Origin: Methylococcales bacterium
GTDB taxonomy: Bacteria; Pseudomonadota; Gammaproteobacteria; Methylococcales; Methylomonadaceae
DNA length: 5,641 bases
NCBI GenBank assembly: GCA_009692395.1
Contig: SHZG01000158.1
Coordinates: 1 to 5,641, forward strand
Reading direction: 5' to 3'
The translations under genes and the position numbers were made by a program. Shown piece after piece: positions 5,440 to 5,641 of the stretch (within the stretch, counting starts at the first letter, position 1; the number at the start of each line of letters is the position of its first letter). Under the pieces are notes generated by a model. The model did not search any database. It was not told the origin of the DNA and was given only the letters and a program-made list of their open reading frames with translations.

Positions 5440-5641
5440 ATGAGCTGCTACCAAGAAATCACCTGTCCATGCTGTAAAAGTAACCAGATTGTCAAGTCAG
5501 GACGCAATGCAACGGGAGAGCCACGTTACCGTTGTCGAAACCCGTTGTGCATGACAAAAACCTTTATGCTGAGCTACCGATACCGCGCTTGTGAAGTAGG
5601 CATTAAGACCAAGATAGTCAACATGGCAATCAATGGTAGCG
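5440..5641 (+). CDS. insA: IS1-family transposase InsA, N-terminal fragment (right copy, runs off window)
   Basis: Sixty-seven codons from the ATG at 5440 to the window edge. The start MSCYQEITCPCC carries a zinc finger with Cys9, Cys12, Cys32 and Cys37 (CPCC ... YRCRNPLC). This is followed by a Tyr/Lys-rich stretch and KTKIVNMAINGS (56-67), which matches the KII-MA-NG segment of E. coli IS1 InsA where the helix-turn-helix begins. InsA binds the IS ends and supplies the N-terminal part of the transposase. A ribosome-binding site is not obvious (AAAGACC before the ATG), in line with the low expression usual for IS1. Integrity and the InsB part cannot be seen. Confidence 0.85.
   Translation, partial: MSCYQEITCPCCKSNQIVKSGRNATGEPRYRCRNPLCMTKTFMLSYRYRACEVGIKTKIVNMAINGS

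Larger units (their letters stand above)
5367..5641 (+). mobile_element. IS1-family insertion sequence, right copy (partial, insA-proximal end)
   Basis: The element begins at GGTAGTG (5367), fixed as the exact point where mirror homology with 1-146 begins; the base before it (G5366) differs from its left counterpart. It runs rightward off the window. The first 73 bp hold the terminal inverted repeat region and the leader of insA, similar to the spacing in classical IS1. The family is identified from the InsA protein. Orientation is opposite to the left copy, so both present the insA-proximal end to the block between them. Confidence 0.88.

Overview
The window is a 5.2 kb block of proteobacterial, probably gammaproteobacterial, chromosome enclosed by the inward-lying ends of two IS1-family insertion sequences in opposite orientation. 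The lineage guess rests on the IS1-type InsA, the Mla/Pqi-like lipid-transport operon and the ASCH and TPR proteins. It is an inference from families only; no rRNA or other marker gene is present.

Layout: (1) 1-146 is the left end of one IS1-family copy, with its InsA reading leftward off the window. (2) 147-816 holds a broken toxin-antitoxin pair on the + strand: a short putative antitoxin ORF (244-435) whose better ribosome-binding site and start (187-200) are out of frame, and a VapC/PIN toxin (440-816) split by one net frameshift. (3) 817-933 is a convergent intergenic gap with a long imperfect palindrome (873-921); 14 bp of its flank recur inverted at 159-172 beside the left IS. (4) 934-5357 is a tightly packed six-gene minus-strand cluster. 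(5) 5367-5641 is a second IS1-family copy, with InsA reading rightward off the window.

The first four genes of the cluster form an MCE-type ABC lipid transporter: a permease with a fused STAS (MlaB-like) N-terminus, an MlaF-like ATPase, an MlaD-like membrane-anchored MCE protein, and a PqiC-like auxiliary lipoprotein. Junctions overlap by 4, 8 and 4 bp. By analogy with Mla and Pqi the complex would move lipids between inner and outer membranes, with energy from the ATPase, a periplasmic MCE ring or bridge, and a lipoprotein partner on the outer membrane side. No separate MlaC or MlaB gene is present. A small ASCH-domain protein and a TPR protein follow on the same strand and may be co-transcribed or may use a weak promoter of their own near 1980.

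The most notable points are architectural. The right IS ends only 9 bp before the permease start codon, so the lipid-transport operon appears cut off from its original promoter. The two IS ends mirror each other over 146 bp with 3 mismatches, making the whole block a potential composite element or invertible segment. The TA module at the other edge is decaying. I found no sign of an entirely new system, CRISPR array, tRNA or rRNA.
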